A DNA stretch of 64,000 nucleotides from Streptomyces sp. NRRL F-5126. GTDB lineage: Bacteria; Actinomycetota; Actinomycetes; Streptomycetales; Streptomycetaceae. Position 1 is the stretch's first letter. Each line of letters opens with the position of its first letter. The notes beneath the pieces were generated by a model. It did not search any database and was not told the origin of the DNA. It was given only the letters and a program-made list of their open reading frames with translations. Position numbers and translations under genes: made by a program. Of this stretch, positions 16,101 to 23,732 are shown in pieces. The DNA lies in contig NZ_JOFZ01000012.1 in the NCBI RefSeq assembly GCF_000721265.1, forward strand, positions 62,001 to 126,000. Direction: 5' to 3'.

Positions 16101-16392
16101 GAGGGCGGCCGAGGCGGCGCCGTCCGCGGTCGGTGGCACGTCGGGCGAGCTCACGCTCGCCGCCCCGCACGGCATGAGCAGTCCGGCGCACGCCTCGGTG
16201 TCCCTGCCCGTGCAGGCGTCGGCCGCGGCCGCCTCGTACACGGCGGCCGGCCTGCCGGAGGGGCTGCGCCTGACGAAGGACGGGGTGATCAAGGGCAGGG
16301 CCACGCGGAAGGGCACGTACACCGTGACGGTCACTGCCACCATCCCGGCCGGCGCACGGGCCACGGCGGCCTTCGTGTGGACGGTCACCTGA
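13102..16392 (+). CDS. Secreted glycoside hydrolase family 3 enzyme with two CBM32-like domains
   Basis: A 1096-residue secreted protein. It starts with a Sec/Tat-like signal (arginine-rich start, hydrophobic LALLVGFLVLATSTLL). Two discoidin/F5-8C (CBM32-like) modules follow at about 51-176 and 190-315, ending in the near-identical VRMYGTQRGTAYGYSLWEF and VRMYGTQRATAYGYSLWEF. Then come a GH3 N-domain (about 330-640, nucleophile D566 in GFVTSDWGG), a GH3 C-domain (from about 650), a fibronectin-III-like domain (about 880-985) and a C-terminal Ig-like putative domain. It is probably an exo-acting beta-glycosidase on plant polymers. Exact sugar is unknown. A LacI-type operator precedes it. Confidence 0.9.
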   Translation: MPLVVSRPPRSRRGTRQRRSRLALLVGFLVLATSTLLGAGAASSRAAGPVLLSQGRTATASSTENSVFPASSAVDGDPGTRWSSAPGSDPQWLEVDLGSDQALSQVTLDWETAYAKAFQIQTSTDDSHWTTVYSTTTGTGGNQTLPVSGSGRYVRMYGTQRGTAYGYSLWEFQVYGGSSDGGTGDEPCGTATAALGKPATASSVQDASFTAAAAFDGNAGTRWSSAASDPQWIQVDLGAATTVCGAQLTWETAYATAYRIQVSANGTDWASVYSTTSGKGGTENISFSPTSARYVRMYGTQRATAYGYSLWEFSVLTPGGTPPPSGGNGDCPWVGSTAPVATRVGQVLAEMTQAQKISLLHGNGNASPYIGNLSGIPSLCIPDVGFQDGPSGVGDGMGGVTQLPSAVSSAATWNPLLVQQYGAVAGAEFAGKGVGVALGPTLNIDRDPRWGRAFETYSEDPYLTASMATANVRGLQSQGVMAEPKHVAVYNQETNRNGPADNAIVDPRTLNEVYLPGFQSVVGQGAAASVMCGYATVNGDYDCDSGALLNTALYQEAGFDGFVTSDWGGAHSTVKAADNGMTVEMPGGYFYADFLAQAVADGQVSQSTLDTMVSRVLTQMFAFGLFDKKNTGSPTATVTTAAHQDVARQVAEQGSVLLKDDGGVLPLTSATKSIAVLGADGGAGVRSVGGGSATATSSGTVSPLDGITARAGSGVDVRYDDATDIGAAVALARSSDVAIVFASYGEQEGTDLTGIDLPGDQNSLISQVAAANPDTVVVLNTGSAVTMPWLGQVKAVVENWYAGQEVGTAIARLLYGDDDFSGKLPVTFPKSLADVPAHTTAQWPGDGTDVQYSEGLDVGYRWYDDKGIAPLFPFGYGLSYTSFGFSGLRIGAPDGAGDRTVTATVTNTGTRAGSEVAQLYLGSPAAGEPAKQLKGFQRVDLQPGASATVSFPLTPHDLAYWSTSSNGWTTPAGTFAVRVGDSSRNLPLSGTLDVPAGSVARAAEAAPSAVGGTSGELTLAAPHGMSSPAHASVSLPVQASAAAASYTAAGLPEGLRLTKDGVIKGRATRKGTYTVTVTATIPAGARATAAFVWTVT

Positions 16393-16408
16393 CGGTGCAC
16401 CGTGCAAG

Positions 16409-16445
16409 GCCCCGGCCCCGGAGGACCACCCTCCGGGGCCGGGGC
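16409..16445. terminator. Terminator between GH3 and SDR genes
   Basis: A long GC-only stem, GCCCCGGCCCCGGAGG against its complement CCTCCGGGGCCGGGGC, with a short ACCACC-like loop. It sits between two convergent genes and can serve both. Confidence 0.8.
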
Positions 16446-16464
16446 ACGCCCGGCGCTCAGGCGC

Positions 16465-17226
16465 TCACGTCCTCAAGTACGAGGCCCCGTTCATGTCGAG
16501 CACCGTGCCCGACGCCCACTGCGCCGCCTCCGATGCCAGCCACAGCACCGCCGCCGCGATCTCGTCGGGCGTCGCGACCCTGCCGAACGGGGACTGGGCC
16601 CGGATCGCCTCGCCCTCCGCGCCCGACAGCCGGTGCGCGACCCGCTCCGTCCCGATGAAGCCGGGCGCCACCGACGCCACGGCGATGCCGTGCGGCGCCA
16701 GTGCCACCGCGAGGGACTGGCCGAGCGCGTGCAGCCCCGCCTTCGAGGCGCCGTACGCCGGGTAGTCGGGCTCGCCGCGAAAAGCGCCGCGCGAGCCGAC
16801 GTTGACGATCCGGCCGCCCACCGCGCGCTCCACCATCCGCCCGGCCACGCGGTGCGCGAGCAGCGCTGGCGCGGTCAGGTTCACCGCGACGTGGCGCTGC
16901 CACAACTCAGCGAACTCCTCGTACGGCGTGGCGAGCGGCGGGTGCGCGTCGTTGACGGCCGCGTTGTTGACGAGGACGTCCACCCCGCCGAGGCCCTCGT
17001 CCGCCGCATCCGCGACGCGCGCCGCGCCCGCCGGGTCCGACACGTCGCCCCCGACCAGCACATGGCCGCCGCCCGGCAGCGAGCGCAGCGTCTCGCGCGC
17101 GTCCTCCTCGCGGCTGCCGTAGTGCACGGCCACCCGGTCGCCGTTGGCCGCGAACGCCGTCGCGAGCGCCCTGCCGAGGCCGCGCGAGGCGCCCGTGACG
17201 AGGACGCCGCGGCCCGCGGCCGTCAC
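16465..17226 (-). CDS. Short-chain dehydrogenase/reductase (FabG-like)
   Basis: A 253-residue classical SDR. The NAD(P) motif VTGASRGLGRAL is at the N-terminus. NNAAVNDAHPP follows, with the catalytic serine in VNVGSRGAF and the YGASK Tyr/Lys pair. The GTG start overlaps the TerD-domain gene stop by 4 bases (GTGA), implying co-translation. Residues N-S-Y-K are all present, so it should be active. HYGSREEDA after the second strand suggests NADP preference (inference). Substrate is not predictable. Confidence 0.85.
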   Translation of the reverse strand: MTAAGRGVLVTGASRGLGRALATAFAANGDRVAVHYGSREEDARETLRSLPGGGHVLVGGDVSDPAGAARVADAADEGLGGVDVLVNNAAVNDAHPPLATPYEEFAELWQRHVAVNLTAPALLAHRVAGRMVERAVGGRIVNVGSRGAFRGEPDYPAYGASKAGLHALGQSLAVALAPHGIAVASVAPGFIGTERVAHRLSGAEGEAIRAQSPFGRVATPDEIAAAVLWLASEAAQWASGTVLDMNGASYLRT

Positions 17227-18551
17227 AGCGCCTGCGCGGCCGGCTTGACCATGCCGCGCACCGTACGCGACTTCACGAAGTCACCCATCGCCGTCATCTC
17301 CCACTCCCCCGAGAACTGCCTGATCAACTTGGCCATCATGACGCCTGTCTGGGGCTCGGCGTTCGTGAGGTCGAAGCGGACCAGTTCCTCGTCGGTCTCG
17401 GCGTCGAGCAGGCGGCAGTACGCCTTGGCCACCTCGGTGAACTTCTGGCCCGAGAAGGAGTTGACGGTGAAGACGAGGCCCGTCGCCTCGGCCGGCAGCC
17501 TGCCGAGGTCGACGACGATGGCCTCGTCGTCGCCCGCGCCCTCGCCCGTGAGGTTGTCGCCCGAGTGCTTGACGGCGCCGTCGAGGATGGTCAGCTTGCC
17601 GAAGTAGCAGCTGTCCAGGTGCCTGCGGTCCGGGCCGTAGGCGATGACCGACGCGTCCAGGTCGATGTCCTTGCCGCGGAACGCGGGCTCCCAGCCGAGG
17701 CCCATGCGCACGCGCGACAGGAGCGGGCGGCCGCCCTTGACCAGCGAGACCGTCTGGTTCTTCCGCAGGCTGACGCGCCCCTTGTCGAGGTTGATCTTCC
17801 CTCCGGCGGCCGGCGCTGCGGCCGGCGCTGCGGGAGCGGGAGCGGGCGGCGCCGGCGGGGTCTGCCCGGCCGGCGGTCCGCCCGGCGCGTACGAAGGCGT
17901 CGGCGGGGACGGCGGCGTGGCGGCGGCCGGGGCCGCGGTCGGCCAGGAGGAGGGCGAGGGCGCGGACGGCGGCGCCTGGGGCGCGGACGGGGCCGGGGCC
18001 GGGGCGGGCGGCCGCGCCTGGGCGGGCGCCGGCGCGGCAGGGGCGTCCGCCGGTTCGTCCACCGAGACGCCGAAGTCCGTGGCGATGCCCGCGAGCCCAT
18101 TCGCGTACCCCTGCCCGACCGCGCGCACCTTCCAACCGCCGCCGCGCCGGTAGATCTCGACGACCACGAGCGCCGTCTCCGCGCCGAGCCCCGACGGCGT
18201 GAACGTCGCGGCGACGGCGCCGTCGCCGCCGCGCACGGTCGCCGTCGGCTCCGTGCCGCGGAAGGTCGCGCCCGCCGCGTCCGGGCTGGCGGTCACGACG
18301 ATCTTCTCGATGCCGGCGGGGACCGCCGCCGTGTCGACCGCGATCGCGTCGGGTGCCGATCCACCGCCGGAGCGATAGGTGACCCCGGGGCCCGACGGCT
18401 GGTTGTAGAAGATGAAGTCGTCGTCGGAGCGGACCTTGCCCGCGGCCGTGAGCAGCAGCGCCGACACGTCGAGGCGTACGGGCGCGGCGACGTCCACCGT
18501 CACGTTCGCGCTGGGCAGCGGGAGGTTCGAGCCCGGGGTCATAGCAGTCAT
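17223..18551 (-). CDS. Two-domain TerD-family protein with proline-rich linker
   Basis: A 442-residue protein starting MTAMTPGSN, typical of TerD. The first TerD domain (about 1-160) contains RSDDDFIFYNQPSGPGV. A proline/alanine-rich linker follows (about 164-250). A second TerD-like domain (about 255-442) has GWEPAFRGKDIDLDASVI and GAGDDEAIVVDLGRLP. TerD proteins bind calcium and belong to tellurite/stress-response systems; acidic DDD/GDD motifs fit this. ATG 18551 is preferred over ATG 18542 by comparison with family starts; ribosome sites are weak. It is translationally coupled to an SDR, which is not part of canonical ter operons. Confidence 0.85.
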   Translation of the reverse strand: MTAMTPGSNLPLPSANVTVDVAAPVRLDVSALLLTAAGKVRSDDDFIFYNQPSGPGVTYRSGGGSAPDAIAVDTAAVPAGIEKIVVTASPDAAGATFRGTEPTATVRGGDGAVAATFTPSGLGAETALVVVEIYRRGGGWKVRAVGQGYANGLAGIATDFGVSVDEPADAPAAPAPAQARPPAPAPAPSAPQAPPSAPSPSSWPTAAPAAATPPSPPTPSYAPGGPPAGQTPPAPPAPAPAAPAAAPAAGGKINLDKGRVSLRKNQTVSLVKGGRPLLSRVRMGLGWEPAFRGKDIDLDASVIAYGPDRRHLDSCYFGKLTILDGAVKHSGDNLTGEGAGDDEAIVVDLGRLPAEATGLVFTVNSFSGQKFTEVAKAYCRLLDAETDEELVRFDLTNAEPQTGVMMAKLIRQFSGEWEMTAMGDFVKSRTVRGMVKPAAQAL

Positions 18552-18586
18552 GCCAGGCGTAACGAGCGACGTCCCTGTGCCGTTCC

Positions 18587-19411
18587 TCACCGGTCGGTGG
18601 GCCACAGCGGCGGGTTCGACATCCAGTGGCCGCCGATGCGCGCGTGGTCCTGCTCGGCGGGGTCGGGCTCGCCCTGCTCGGCGATCAGCTTCGCCGCGTA
18701 CGGCTCCGAGTCGTCCTGCGGGTCGTAGCCGAGGGCCCGCGCGGTGGAGAGGTCCCACCACTGGCGGGTGTTGGCGGACGACCCGTAGACGACGGTGTGG
18801 CCGACGCCCTCGGCGGTGAGCGCGGCGTGGAACAGGCGCGCGCCGTCCGCCGGGCTCATCCACAGGGAGAGCATCCGCACGGTGGTGGGCTCGGGGAAGC
18901 AGGAACCGATGCGCACGGACACCGTCTCCATGCCGTGCTTGTCCCAGTAGAGCTGCGCCAGGTCCTCGCCGAGGCACTTCGAAAGGCCGTAGAAGCTGTC
19001 GGGGCGGTGCGGGGTGGTGACGGGTACCGGCGGTTCGCCCGCGCCCGGCGTCGGCGTGCAGCCGACGGCGTGGTTGCTCGACGCGAACACGATCCGTCCG
19101 ACCCCCGCCGCACGCGCCGCCTCGTAGAGGTTGTACGTTCCCTCGATGTTGGAGCGCAGGATCCGCTCGAAGGTGGATTCGAGTGAGATGCCCGCGAGGT
19201 GCAGCACGGCGTCGACGCCTCGCACGGCCTCGTCCAGCGCGTCCCTGTCGGCGAGGTCCGCGGTGATCGCGTCCGGTGCGCCCTCGACGGGTACGGCGTC
19301 GAGGAGGCGGAGTTCGTACCCGTACGCGGGCAGCAGCCCGCGCATCAGGGTGCCGACGCCGCCGGCCGCGCCGGTGAGCAGGACGGTACGAGGTGCGGGC
19401 ATGGCGATCAC
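18587..19411 (-). CDS. NAD-dependent epimerase/dehydratase-family protein, uronate-dehydrogenase-like
   Basis: A 274-residue extended SDR with TGAAGGVG at the nucleotide site and the catalytic YGLSK pair in DSFYGLSKCLGEDLA. The ASSNHAVGCTP segment and overall length resemble uronate dehydrogenase, which oxidises galacturonate or glucuronate to aldarolactone using NAD. The GTG start at 19411 follows GGAG by 5 bases; an internal ATG at 19402 is less well placed. It is divergent from 5-dehydro-4-deoxyglucarate dehydratase, supporting a role in an oxidative hexuronate route. An alternative is another sugar-nucleotide dehydratase. Confidence 0.7.
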   Translation of the reverse strand: MIAMPAPRTVLLTGAAGGVGTLMRGLLPAYGYELRLLDAVPVEGAPDAITADLADRDALDEAVRGVDAVLHLAGISLESTFERILRSNIEGTYNLYEAARAAGVGRIVFASSNHAVGCTPTPGAGEPPVPVTTPHRPDSFYGLSKCLGEDLAQLYWDKHGMETVSVRIGSCFPEPTTVRMLSLWMSPADGARLFHAALTAEGVGHTVVYGSSANTRQWWDLSTARALGYDPQDDSEPYAAKLIAEQGEPDPAEQDHARIGGHWMSNPPLWPTDR

Positions 19412-19535
19412 TCAGCTCCGTAGACGTCGTTCATATGCATGATCTTCAGGGCTCGCTCAACCTAAGGATGCGCGCGCGAGGGCGTCAAGTAGGCGGCTCG
19501 GGCCCCGGAAAGGGCGGAGTTGCCCGGTTCGGCGC

Positions 19536-19565
19536 TTGACCCGGGCCGAAAGCGGCCACTAACGT
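19536..19565 (+). promoter_or_regulatory. Promoter of the dehydratase gene
   Basis: TTGACC (19536-19541) and TAACGT (19560-19565) with an 18-base spacer form a good vegetative-type promoter in the 213-base divergent region. Downstream, TGTAGACAAC (about 19580-19589) resembles half of a GntR/FadR-type site but has no clear partner. Confidence 0.55.
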
Positions 19566-19624
19566 GGCAGCGTTCAGGAATGTAGACAACAATCAGAAAC
19601 GTGCACAGCAGTCAGGGAGCACAC

Positions 19625-20584
19625 GTGACCTCAGCCGCCCCGCTCACCGATCGCCTCACTCGCGGGGAAGGGCCGCTGTTCTTCCCCGTCACCGCGTACG
19701 GTCCCGACGGCGCGCCCGACCTGACCGCCTACCGCCGCCACGTCGCCGCCGGCGTCGAGGCCGGCGCGGCCGCGGTGTTCGCCTGCTGCGGCACGGGCGA
19801 GTTCCACGCCCTGACGCCCGAGGAGTTCGGCGTCTACGTGGCCGCCGCGGTCGAGGCGGCCGCGGGCCGCGTGCCCGTCGTGGCGGGCGCGGGCTACGGC
19901 ACCGCGCTCGCCATCCAGTACGCGCGCCTCGCCCTCGACGCCGGCGCGGACGGACTGCTCGCCATGCCGCCCTACCTGGTCGTGGCCGACCAGGAGGGGT
20001 TGCTGCGCCACTACGCGGCGCTCGCGGCCGCCACCCCGCTCCCGGTGATCGTCTACCAGCGGGAGAACGCGGTCTTCACACCCGAGACGGTCGTGAGGCT
20101 GGCCCGCACGGAGGGCATCGTCGGGCTCAAGGACGGCGTCGGCGACCTGGACCTGATGCAGCGGATCGTCAGCGCGGTACGCGAGGCGGAGCCCGGCGGC
20201 GGCTTCCTCTACTTCAACGGCCTGCCCACGGCCGAGCTGACGGGCCTCGCCTACCGGGGCATCGGCATCTCGCTCTACTCGTCGGCCGTGTTCTGCTTCG
20301 CACCCGAGATCGCCGTCGCGTACCACCGCGCGCTGAACACGGGCGACGACGCGACCGTGAACCGGCTCATCGACGGCTTCTACCGGCCGCTGGTCGAGCT
20401 GCGCGCCAAGGGGCGCGGCTACGCGGTGTCGCTGGTGAAGGCGGGCGTGCGGATGCGCGGCCTGGACGTCGGTGAGGTACGCGCGCCGCTGACCGAGCCC
20501 AGGCCCGCCCACCTCAAGGAGCTCACCGAGATCGTGGAGCGCGGCCACGCGCTGCTCGCCGGGGCCGCCGGCGGCGACGCGTGA
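19625..20584 (+). CDS. 5-Dehydro-4-deoxyglucarate dehydratase (dihydrodipicolinate-synthase fold)
   Basis: A 319-residue member of the DapA/NAL aldolase superfamily. The Schiff-base lysine lies in GIVGLKDGVGD and the GTGEF motif in CCGTGEFHALTPEEF. FFPVTAY at the N-terminus and YQRENA are typical of the dehydratase subgroup, which converts 5-dehydro-4-deoxy-D-glucarate to 2,5-dioxopentanoate plus CO2 and water. The GTG start at 19625 has AGGGAG 6 bases upstream. The product would be the substrate of the dehydrogenase at 9945. It overlaps the following gene by 4 bases. Confidence 0.85.
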   Translation: MTSAAPLTDRLTRGEGPLFFPVTAYGPDGAPDLTAYRRHVAAGVEAGAAAVFACCGTGEFHALTPEEFGVYVAAAVEAAAGRVPVVAGAGYGTALAIQYARLALDAGADGLLAMPPYLVVADQEGLLRHYAALAAATPLPVIVYQRENAVFTPETVVRLARTEGIVGLKDGVGDLDLMQRIVSAVREAEPGGGFLYFNGLPTAELTGLAYRGIGISLYSSAVFCFAPEIAVAYHRALNTGDDATVNRLIDGFYRPLVELRAKGRGYAVSLVKAGVRMRGLDVGEVRAPLTEPRPAHLKELTEIVERGHALLAGAAGGDA

Positions 20585-21705
20585 GGGCGTCGGCGTTCCT
20601 CTACCCGTGGGACGTGGTGGGGGACGAGGCGGCTGCCGCGCGCGTCGCGGACCTCGGTGTGCGGCAGGTGACGCTGGCGTCCGCGTACCACTCGACGCGC
20701 GCCGTGACGCCACGTCACCCCGGCCACCGCATCGTCACGGCGCAGCACGCGGCGGTGCTGTACCCGCCGTCGGCCGAGCGCTGGGCGGGCCGGGCGCTGC
20801 GGCCGCACCCCGCGGGCGCGTGGGCGCCGGGCGACGCGTTCGGCGAGGCCGCGGACGCGCTGGCGGGCGCGGGGCTCGACGTGCACAGCTGGGTGGTGCT
20901 CGCGCACGACTCCCGGCTGGGCGCCGAGCACCCTCAGACCTCGGTGGTCAACGCGTACGGCGACCGCTACCCGTGGGCTCCGTGCATCGCGCGCCCCGAG
21001 GTCGCCGAGTACCTGGCCGACCTGGCGGTGGAGGCTGCGGTACGCCCTGGCGCCGGCGGCACGGAGCTGGAGTCCTGCGGCTGGTACGGCCTCGCGCACC
21101 TGCACGCGCACGACAAGATCGCGTCGTTCGCCTCGGGCGACGCCGAGCAGTACCTGATGTCGGTGTGCTTCTGCACGGTCTGCCGCGAGGGCTACGCACG
21201 AGGCGGGGCCGACGTGGCGCCCGAGGAGGTCAGGGCGGCGCTGGAGAACCTCGCACCCGCGGGCGCGGCCGCCGACGTGGCGCGCCGCACGATGCGGTGG
21301 CGCGGGAAGGTGGCGCGCGCCTTCCAGGAGCGCGTGGTGGGCGCGGTGCGCGCGGCGGCGCCCCCCGGCTTCAGGATCCTGCTGCACGCGGACCCGCAAC
21401 CGCACCGCACCGGCGCGAACACGGGCGTGGACCCCGCGCACATCGCGAAGGTCGCGGACGGCGTCGTCGTGCCCTGCGCGGGCGGCCCCGAGAGAATGCT
21501 CGAACCGTTCGCCCGCGCGGGCGCCGGGGTGGTGGCCGCCAACTTCCCGGTGGTCGGCGGCATGGGCGGCTCCCCGGACACGCTGGCGGCGGACGCGGCA
21601 CGCGCCCGGGATCTTGGCGCCACTGAACTGCGCCTCTACCACGGCGGCCTCGCGTCGGACGGCGACCTGGCCCAGGTGAGGGAGGCGCTCCGGGCGCTGC
21701 GCTGA
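20581..21705 (+). CDS. Uncharacterised protein coupled to the dehydratase gene
   Basis: A 374-residue protein I do not recognise. The GTG start overlaps the dehydratase stop (GTGA), so both are made from one message. No signal peptide or membrane segment is seen. Alternating strands and helices with FLYPWDVV near the start, HSWVVLAHDSRLG, ESCGWYGLAHLHAHDK and LLHADPQPHR suggest a TIM-barrel-like enzyme. A cysteine pair CFCTVC follows about residue 195. Several conserved-looking histidines and aspartates could bind metal or sugar. Context suggests a role in uronate or aldarate degradation. This is inference. Confidence 0.6.
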   Translation: MRASAFLYPWDVVGDEAAAARVADLGVRQVTLASAYHSTRAVTPRHPGHRIVTAQHAAVLYPPSAERWAGRALRPHPAGAWAPGDAFGEAADALAGAGLDVHSWVVLAHDSRLGAEHPQTSVVNAYGDRYPWAPCIARPEVAEYLADLAVEAAVRPGAGGTELESCGWYGLAHLHAHDKIASFASGDAEQYLMSVCFCTVCREGYARGGADVAPEEVRAALENLAPAGAAADVARRTMRWRGKVARAFQERVVGAVRAAAPPGFRILLHADPQPHRTGANTGVDPAHIAKVADGVVVPCAGGPERMLEPFARAGAGVVAANFPVVGGMGGSPDTLAADAARARDLGATELRLYHGGLASDGDLAQVREALRALR

Positions 21706-21980
21706 CGCCGTTGGGCTGCCGCCGAGGGCGCCCCGAGCCACACGCCCCCGGCCGACGGCCCTGGCCAGGCGGCCGCCGCACCGGCACCCCGCGGGTACGG
21801 CAGGCCCGCGCGGGCGGGACCCGGCGGGCGACGGGCGGCCCGGTTCGCCCGGGACCAGGCCCACCGGCGGGGCGGGCGCCGGAAGCGGAGGCTGGGCGGG
21901 CAGGACCGCGGCCGGTCCGCACCGGTTGCGGGTGGGGCACACCAGGGGCGGACGCAGGCCCGCCGGGGCGGGCGAGGGCG
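21706..21980. other. GC-rich convergent intergenic region
   Basis: A 275-base gap between convergent genes, composed of short GC-rich inverted repeats. No convincing reading frame on either strand and no clear single terminator hairpin. Confidence 0.4.
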
Positions 21981-23519
21981 TCAGCCCATGTGGCGTGACC
22001 TCGCGCGGAACGCGGCCTTCCTGGCTTCCTTCGCCAGCGCCCGGTCCGGGTGCAGCCTGCCGACCGCCTCAAGGACGTCCGCCGTCGCCGGGTGGTCGAC
22101 CCGCCACGCCTCCTCGAAGAAGCCCGCGTGCCTGCCGACCAGGCCCTCGACGAGCTCCTGGAGCTCGTCCGGCTCGCCCTCCGCGTCGAGTTGGGCCGCG
22201 ATCGTGTCGACCGTCAGCCAGAAGACCATGTCCGCCGACGGCGGCGGCACCGGTGCGCCCGTGCCGAGTTCCGCGAGCCAGACCCGGGCGAGGCCGCCGA
22301 GCTCGCGGTCGTCGAGCACCGCACGCACCGACGGCTCGGCCGGGGCGCCGACCAGCGCCAGCGCCTGCTGGCAGTTGAGGCGGCGCAGCGGCGCCTCCGG
22401 GTCCGTGCCGCGCGCGGCGTCGAGCAGTTCGGACGCGGCCGTGGCGGGCTCTCGCCCGGCGAGCCAGCGCTCCGTCTCCTCGCGCCCGGCGCGCTCGGGG
22501 AAGTGCGCGATCCCGTCAAGCAGCCCACGCGCGTCCCGCTCCGCGAGATCGCCGACGAGCGGCGCGTCGACGCCCGCGGCCAGCATCCGCGTCCTGATGC
22601 CGTACAGGCCGAGCGGGGTCAGCGTGACGAGGCCGTAGCGCGCGACGTCCTCCTCGCTCAGCGGCATCTCGCCCGGGTCGTCGACATCCGCCATGAGCGC
22701 CTCGTCCACCGGCGTGTACGCGACGAGGCCGACCGGTTCGAGGACACGGAACTGGTCGTCGAGCCGGATCATCGCGTCGGAGACCTGCTCCAGCACGTCG
22801 TCCGTCGGCTCGTCCATGTCCTCGGGCACGATCATCGACGCGGCGAGCGCGGGCAGCGGAACGGGCGCCGACGCGTCGCCGCTCGTGCTCTCGTCGCGGA
22901 CCGTCAGCTGGTAGAGGTTCCCGAGCACGCCTTCGAGGAACTCGGCCTCCGCCTCCGGGTCCCAGTCGAGCGCGTCGAAGTCGATCTCACCGTCGTCGCC
23001 CACGGCGGACGTCAGGTCTTCGAGCACCGGCGCGGTCGCGTCGGCGAAGACGGCGTCGAGCGCGTCGAGCCAGAGCGCCAGCACGTCCTTCGGGCTGCCC
23101 GACGCCACGGCCTTCAGCGCCGCGCCCGCCGAGACCGTGGCCGCCACCGCGCCGCCGTCGGCCGCGTCATCCGCATCGTCCGCGCCGTCGCCGCCGTCCG
23201 CCGCCCGACCGTCCTCGCCCACGTTCACCTCGACGAGGCCCGTGTCGACGGCGATGCGCCACGCCTCGCCCGCGAGGGCCTCGCCGTCGCCCTCGGCCCA
23301 GGTGCCTCCGGCGTCGCCGAGGCCGAGCTCCTCCGCGGCGGCCGGCAACTGCTCGGCGACCAGTTCGCCGTCGGCGTCGACCAGCGTCTTCGGCCCCGCC
23401 CAGCGGGCGAGGCGTACCGCGTGGGCGAGGAGCGGCGCGGCCAGCGCCTCGCGCGCGAGCTCCGCCTCCGATGGCAGCCGCACCGGCGGCAGGGTCAAGC
23501 GGTCTGCGTGCACGGACAT
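21981..23519 (-). CDS. Conserved hypothetical acidic cytoplasmic protein
   Basis: A 512-residue protein without signal peptide or membrane spans. It is strongly acidic and alanine-rich, with an Asp/Ala/Gly-rich stretch around residues 105-125 that is probably disordered. The C-terminal half (LNCQQALALVGAPAEPSVRAVL and following) has repeat-like helical pairs that could be HEAT-like. The start at ATG 23519 is 11 bases after GGAGGAG; GTG 23531 sits too close to it. Monocistronic and convergent to its neighbour. I recognise no catalytic motif. Function unknown. Confidence 0.7.
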   Translation of the reverse strand: MSVHADRLTLPPVRLPSEAELAREALAAPLLAHAVRLARWAGPKTLVDADGELVAEQLPAAAEELGLGDAGGTWAEGDGEALAGEAWRIAVDTGLVEVNVGEDGRAADGGDGADDADDAADGGAVAATVSAGAALKAVASGSPKDVLALWLDALDAVFADATAPVLEDLTSAVGDDGEIDFDALDWDPEAEAEFLEGVLGNLYQLTVRDESTSGDASAPVPLPALAASMIVPEDMDEPTDDVLEQVSDAMIRLDDQFRVLEPVGLVAYTPVDEALMADVDDPGEMPLSEEDVARYGLVTLTPLGLYGIRTRMLAAGVDAPLVGDLAERDARGLLDGIAHFPERAGREETERWLAGREPATAASELLDAARGTDPEAPLRRLNCQQALALVGAPAEPSVRAVLDDRELGGLARVWLAELGTGAPVPPPSADMVFWLTVDTIAAQLDAEGEPDELQELVEGLVGRHAGFFEEAWRVDHPATADVLEAVGRLHPDRALAKEARKAAFRARSRHMG

Positions 23520-23732
23520 CTGACGGCTCACTCCTCCATGAACGGGCTGGGCTCAGCGTAGCCGCGCCCGGGGGTGGCCGCGGCACACCTCCCCCGTGGG
23601 CGCCTTCACGCGTCCGACGCCCCCCGTACACGCACGCACCCTTGACATGTTCCCCACCCAGCAAGGAGATTGACGCGCGTAGAAGTCCCTGCCCTCCCCC
23701 TTTCGCCCGTCTCCCACGCCTCGGAGTCAGTG

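Noticed and set aside
18552..18977. In-frame upstream extension of the TerD gene
   Set aside because: Arginine-rich translated sequence that overlaps the real neighbouring epimerase gene; TerD proteins begin MTAMTPGSN at 18551.
23520..23732. N-terminal extension of the secreted nuclease
   Set aside because: It would bury the signal peptide; MSSSLPRTAAV followed by a hydrophobic core is a normal export signal.
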